Of a stretch of DNA of 5,022 nucleotides, positions 4,970 to 5,022 are shown piece after piece (the first letter of the stretch is position 1; the number at the start of each line of letters is the position of its first letter). The notes beneath the pieces were generated by a model. That model saw only the letters and a list, made by a program, of their open reading frames with translations. It did not search any database and had not been told where the DNA came from. The stretch covers positions 1-5,022 of the forward strand of contig CAYQJU010000132.1 in NCBI GenBank assembly GCA_964417875.1, written 5' to 3'. Source of the DNA: ZC4RG30 sp964417875. Its GTDB lineage: Bacteria > Pseudomonadota > Gammaproteobacteria > Steroidobacterales > Steroidobacteraceae. A program made the position numbers and the translations under genes.

Positions 4970-5022
4970 TGGCAGGCCAGGAGGGAATCGAACCCCCAAC
5001 CTGCGGTTTTGGAGACCGCTGC
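4970..5022 (-). tRNA. tRNA-Trp(CCA), 3' portion (partial)
   Basis: Read on the minus strand, the window edge enters a tRNA just before the anticodon arm. The anticodon stem is GCGGT/ACCGC with the seven-base loop CTCCAAA, giving anticodon CCA (5012-5010) for tryptophan. A five-base variable region (AGGTT) follows, then a T arm with stem GGGGG/CCCTC and loop TTCGATT, the 3' acceptor strand CTGGCCT, discriminator G, and an encoded CCA end (4972-4970). The 5' acceptor strand and D arm lie beyond the window. A tRNA-Trp directly before secE-nusG, often after tuf, is a known arrangement in proteobacteria. The 15-nt gap suggests cotranscription, with secE mRNA released by tRNA 3' processing. Confidence 0.96.

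Noticed and set aside
4955..4999. N-terminal extension of secE from an ATG at 4999
   Set aside because: It lies inside the tRNA-Trp gene and would place coding sequence through the T arm and CCA end.

Overview
The window is a high-GC bacterial chromosomal segment holding the core transcription and translation cluster tRNA-Trp - secE - nusG - rplK - rplA - rplJ - rplL - rpoB, entirely on the minus strand (transcription runs from high to low coordinates). Gene order and protein sequences fit Gammaproteobacteria: NusG, L11, L1, L10, L7/L12, three-helix SecE and the RpoB N-terminus all read as close relatives of the E. coli and Pseudomonas proteins. GC-rich third positions and RpoB wording such as the DIRNGNGNVDDIDHLGNRR stretch suggest a high-GC lineage near Xanthomonadales/Nevskiales. 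That placement is an impression from memory, not a computed phylogeny.

Layout in transcription order: the 3' part of tRNA-Trp(CCA) (5022-4970); a 15-nt gap; secE (4954-4577); a 3-nt gap; nusG (4573-4040); a 158-nt gap holding a row of stem-loops, the last near the rplK ribosome binding site; rplK (3881-3450); a 12-nt gap; rplA (3437-2745); a 220-nt gap holding an L10-leader autoregulatory RNA; rplJ (2524-1994); a 51-nt gap; rplL (1942-1556); a 120-nt gap holding a long terminator-like hairpin with a T tract (attenuator); then the first 478 codons of rpoB (1435-1), cut by the window edge shortly before the rifampicin-resistance region.

How the parts work together: SecE is a subunit of the Sec translocon. 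NusG couples RNA polymerase to the ribosome and Rho. L11, L10 and L7/L12 build the GTPase-associated stalk, and L1 builds the opposite stalk at the E site. RpoB is the beta subunit of RNA polymerase. The intergenic RNA structures sit where feedback control is known in relatives: L1 on rplK-rplA, the L10-L12 complex on rplJ-rplL, and partial termination to lower rpoB relative to rplL.

This is a conserved housekeeping region. I see no mobile element, CRISPR array or undescribed gene system. The points most worth a second look are the intergenic RNA structures, a roughly 10-residue extension in the L12-binding tail of L10, and a Phe-to-Leu change at a contact position in NusG. No gene-free stretch exceeds 300 bases.
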